Shown here in pieces: positions 5,224-5,497 of a stretch of DNA of 5,497 bases. The notes beneath the pieces were generated by a model that had not been told where the DNA came from, ran no database searches, and saw only the letters and a program-made list of their open reading frames with translations. The DNA is taken from NCBI GenBank assembly GCA_031266855.1, contig JAISAF010000124.1:1-5497 (forward strand), written 5' to 3'. Both the position numbers and the translations under genes were made by a program. The stretch is from Spirochaetales bacterium (GTDB taxonomy: Bacteria; Spirochaetota; Spirochaetia; DTKZ01). Position 1 is the first letter of the stretch, and every line of letters starts with the position of its first letter.

Positions 5224-5497
5224 GAACTCTGTCTACATCCTCAATGAATGTTTTAGCGTGAATCCGGTTTTTCTGTTCGAGAAGGCGCGGGAGCAGCAAA
5301 AACGCTTCGCTTAGCAATGCGCCTGCCCGTCCGGGCAGGCGGAGGCGCGGGCTTATCGTTACGCGGGACAGCATCACGAGTCCCTCGACAGTCGCGGCCT
5401 TCTCAATGCCTTGCAGCAACGCGCCCTCCGTCAGACGGAATATTCCTGCTTCAAATATTACCCTCCCGTACGGAATCAGCGCGTTAAAGGCGGCAAT
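5207..5497 (-). CDS. Unrecognised protein, C-terminal 96 aa (5' end outside window)
   Basis: The frame is open from the right edge (5497) to TAG at 5207-5209, so the start is not visible; the internal TTG near 5419 need not be a start. The visible part runs from IAAFNALIPYGRVIFEAGIF through RLTEGALLQGIEKAATVEGL and a hydrophobic stretch (VMLSRVTI) to LRLPGRAGALLSEAFLLLPR, ending with a charged helix (FIEDVDRVLMELA). This could be the end of an integral membrane protein followed by a cytoplasmic tail. A distant impression of Gx-transporter/heptaprenyl-synthase-component-I-like or EcfT-like membrane proteins is weak and not claimed. It is convergent with murE, sharing its last 17 bases, so transcripts may interfere. 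The in-frame palindrome at 5320-5341 encodes the LPGRAG part. Coding is supported by the long open frame across GC-rich sequence and by sensible residue composition. Confidence 0.6.
   Translation of the reverse strand: MAAFNALIPYGRVIFEAGIFRLTEGALLQGIEKAATVEGLVMLSRVTISPRLRLPGRAGALLSEAFLLLPRLLEQKNRIHAKTFIEDVDRVLMELA
5320..5341. repeat. GC-rich palindrome inside the convergent ORF
   Basis: Two perfect 10-base arms, CGCCTGCCCG (5320-5329) and CGGGCAGGCG (5332-5341), are separated by two bases. As RNA or single-stranded DNA it would form a very stable hairpin. It lies in the coding frame of the minus-strand ORF and adds no frameshift there. Similar CCTGCCCG/CGGGCAGG palindromes occur as dispersed repeats in several bacterial lineages. 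It could also act as an in-gene transcription attenuator, but no T-run follows in either direction. Confidence 0.6.

Noticed and set aside
1..5497. CRISPR array, tRNA, rRNA, insertion sequence or attachment site
   Set aside because: No spaced direct repeats, cloverleaf, conserved rRNA stretches, transposase motifs or long terminal inverted repeats are visible in the window.

Overview
The window looks like chromosomal DNA of a spirochaete, most likely a Treponema-like host-associated or termite-gut type. This rests on a secreted LPP20-family protein next to a small lipoprotein, a single-domain XRE regulator with a short helical tail, and a murE standing outside a cell-division/wall cluster. 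The genus is an inference from protein style, not a match to a reference. Base composition is mixed: the left and middle (about 1400-2950) are visibly AT-rich, and murE and everything right of it is GC-rich.

Layout. (1) Positions 1-287, minus strand: N-terminal part of a lipoprotein with a clear lipobox, cut by the left edge. (2) Positions 388-2568, minus strand: one long open frame that reads as two proteins joined end to end. The first is a cytoplasmic protein with PH-like modules and a C-terminal SHOCT motif. The second is a secreted LPP20-family protein with its own signal peptide in the middle of the frame. One extra A in an A6 run (1501-1506) would give a canonical SHOCT ending (KKKMLLGL-stop) and separate the two genes. 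(3) Positions 2622-2750, minus strand: a 42-codon ORF with a strong Shine-Dalgarno sequence, whose stop overlaps an in-frame upstream ATG of the long frame (ATGA). (4) Positions 2750-2951: divergent control region with minus-strand promoter candidates, an RBS-proximal hairpin and a perfect 8-bp inverted repeat touching a consensus -35 box. (5) Positions 2952-3329, plus strand: XRE-family repressor-like protein, the likely ligand of that repeat. (6) Positions 3452-3628, plus strand: an unrecognised 58-aa protein with a strong RBS, overlapping murE by ATGA. (7) Positions 3625-5223, plus strand: complete murE. (8) Positions 5207-5497, minus strand: C-terminal part of an unrecognised protein, convergent with murE and overlapping it by 17 bases, with a GC-rich palindrome inside its frame.

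How it fits together. The left half is an envelope/stress-type minus-strand cluster (leader ORF, PH-SHOCT, LPP20 protein, lipoprotein) that the divergent XRE regulator probably controls together with itself. The right half is a small-ORF/murE unit for peptidoglycan precursor synthesis. The best candidate for something unusual is the fused frame and its A6 junction, which could be a sequencing error, a recent deletion, or a slippage site giving two products.
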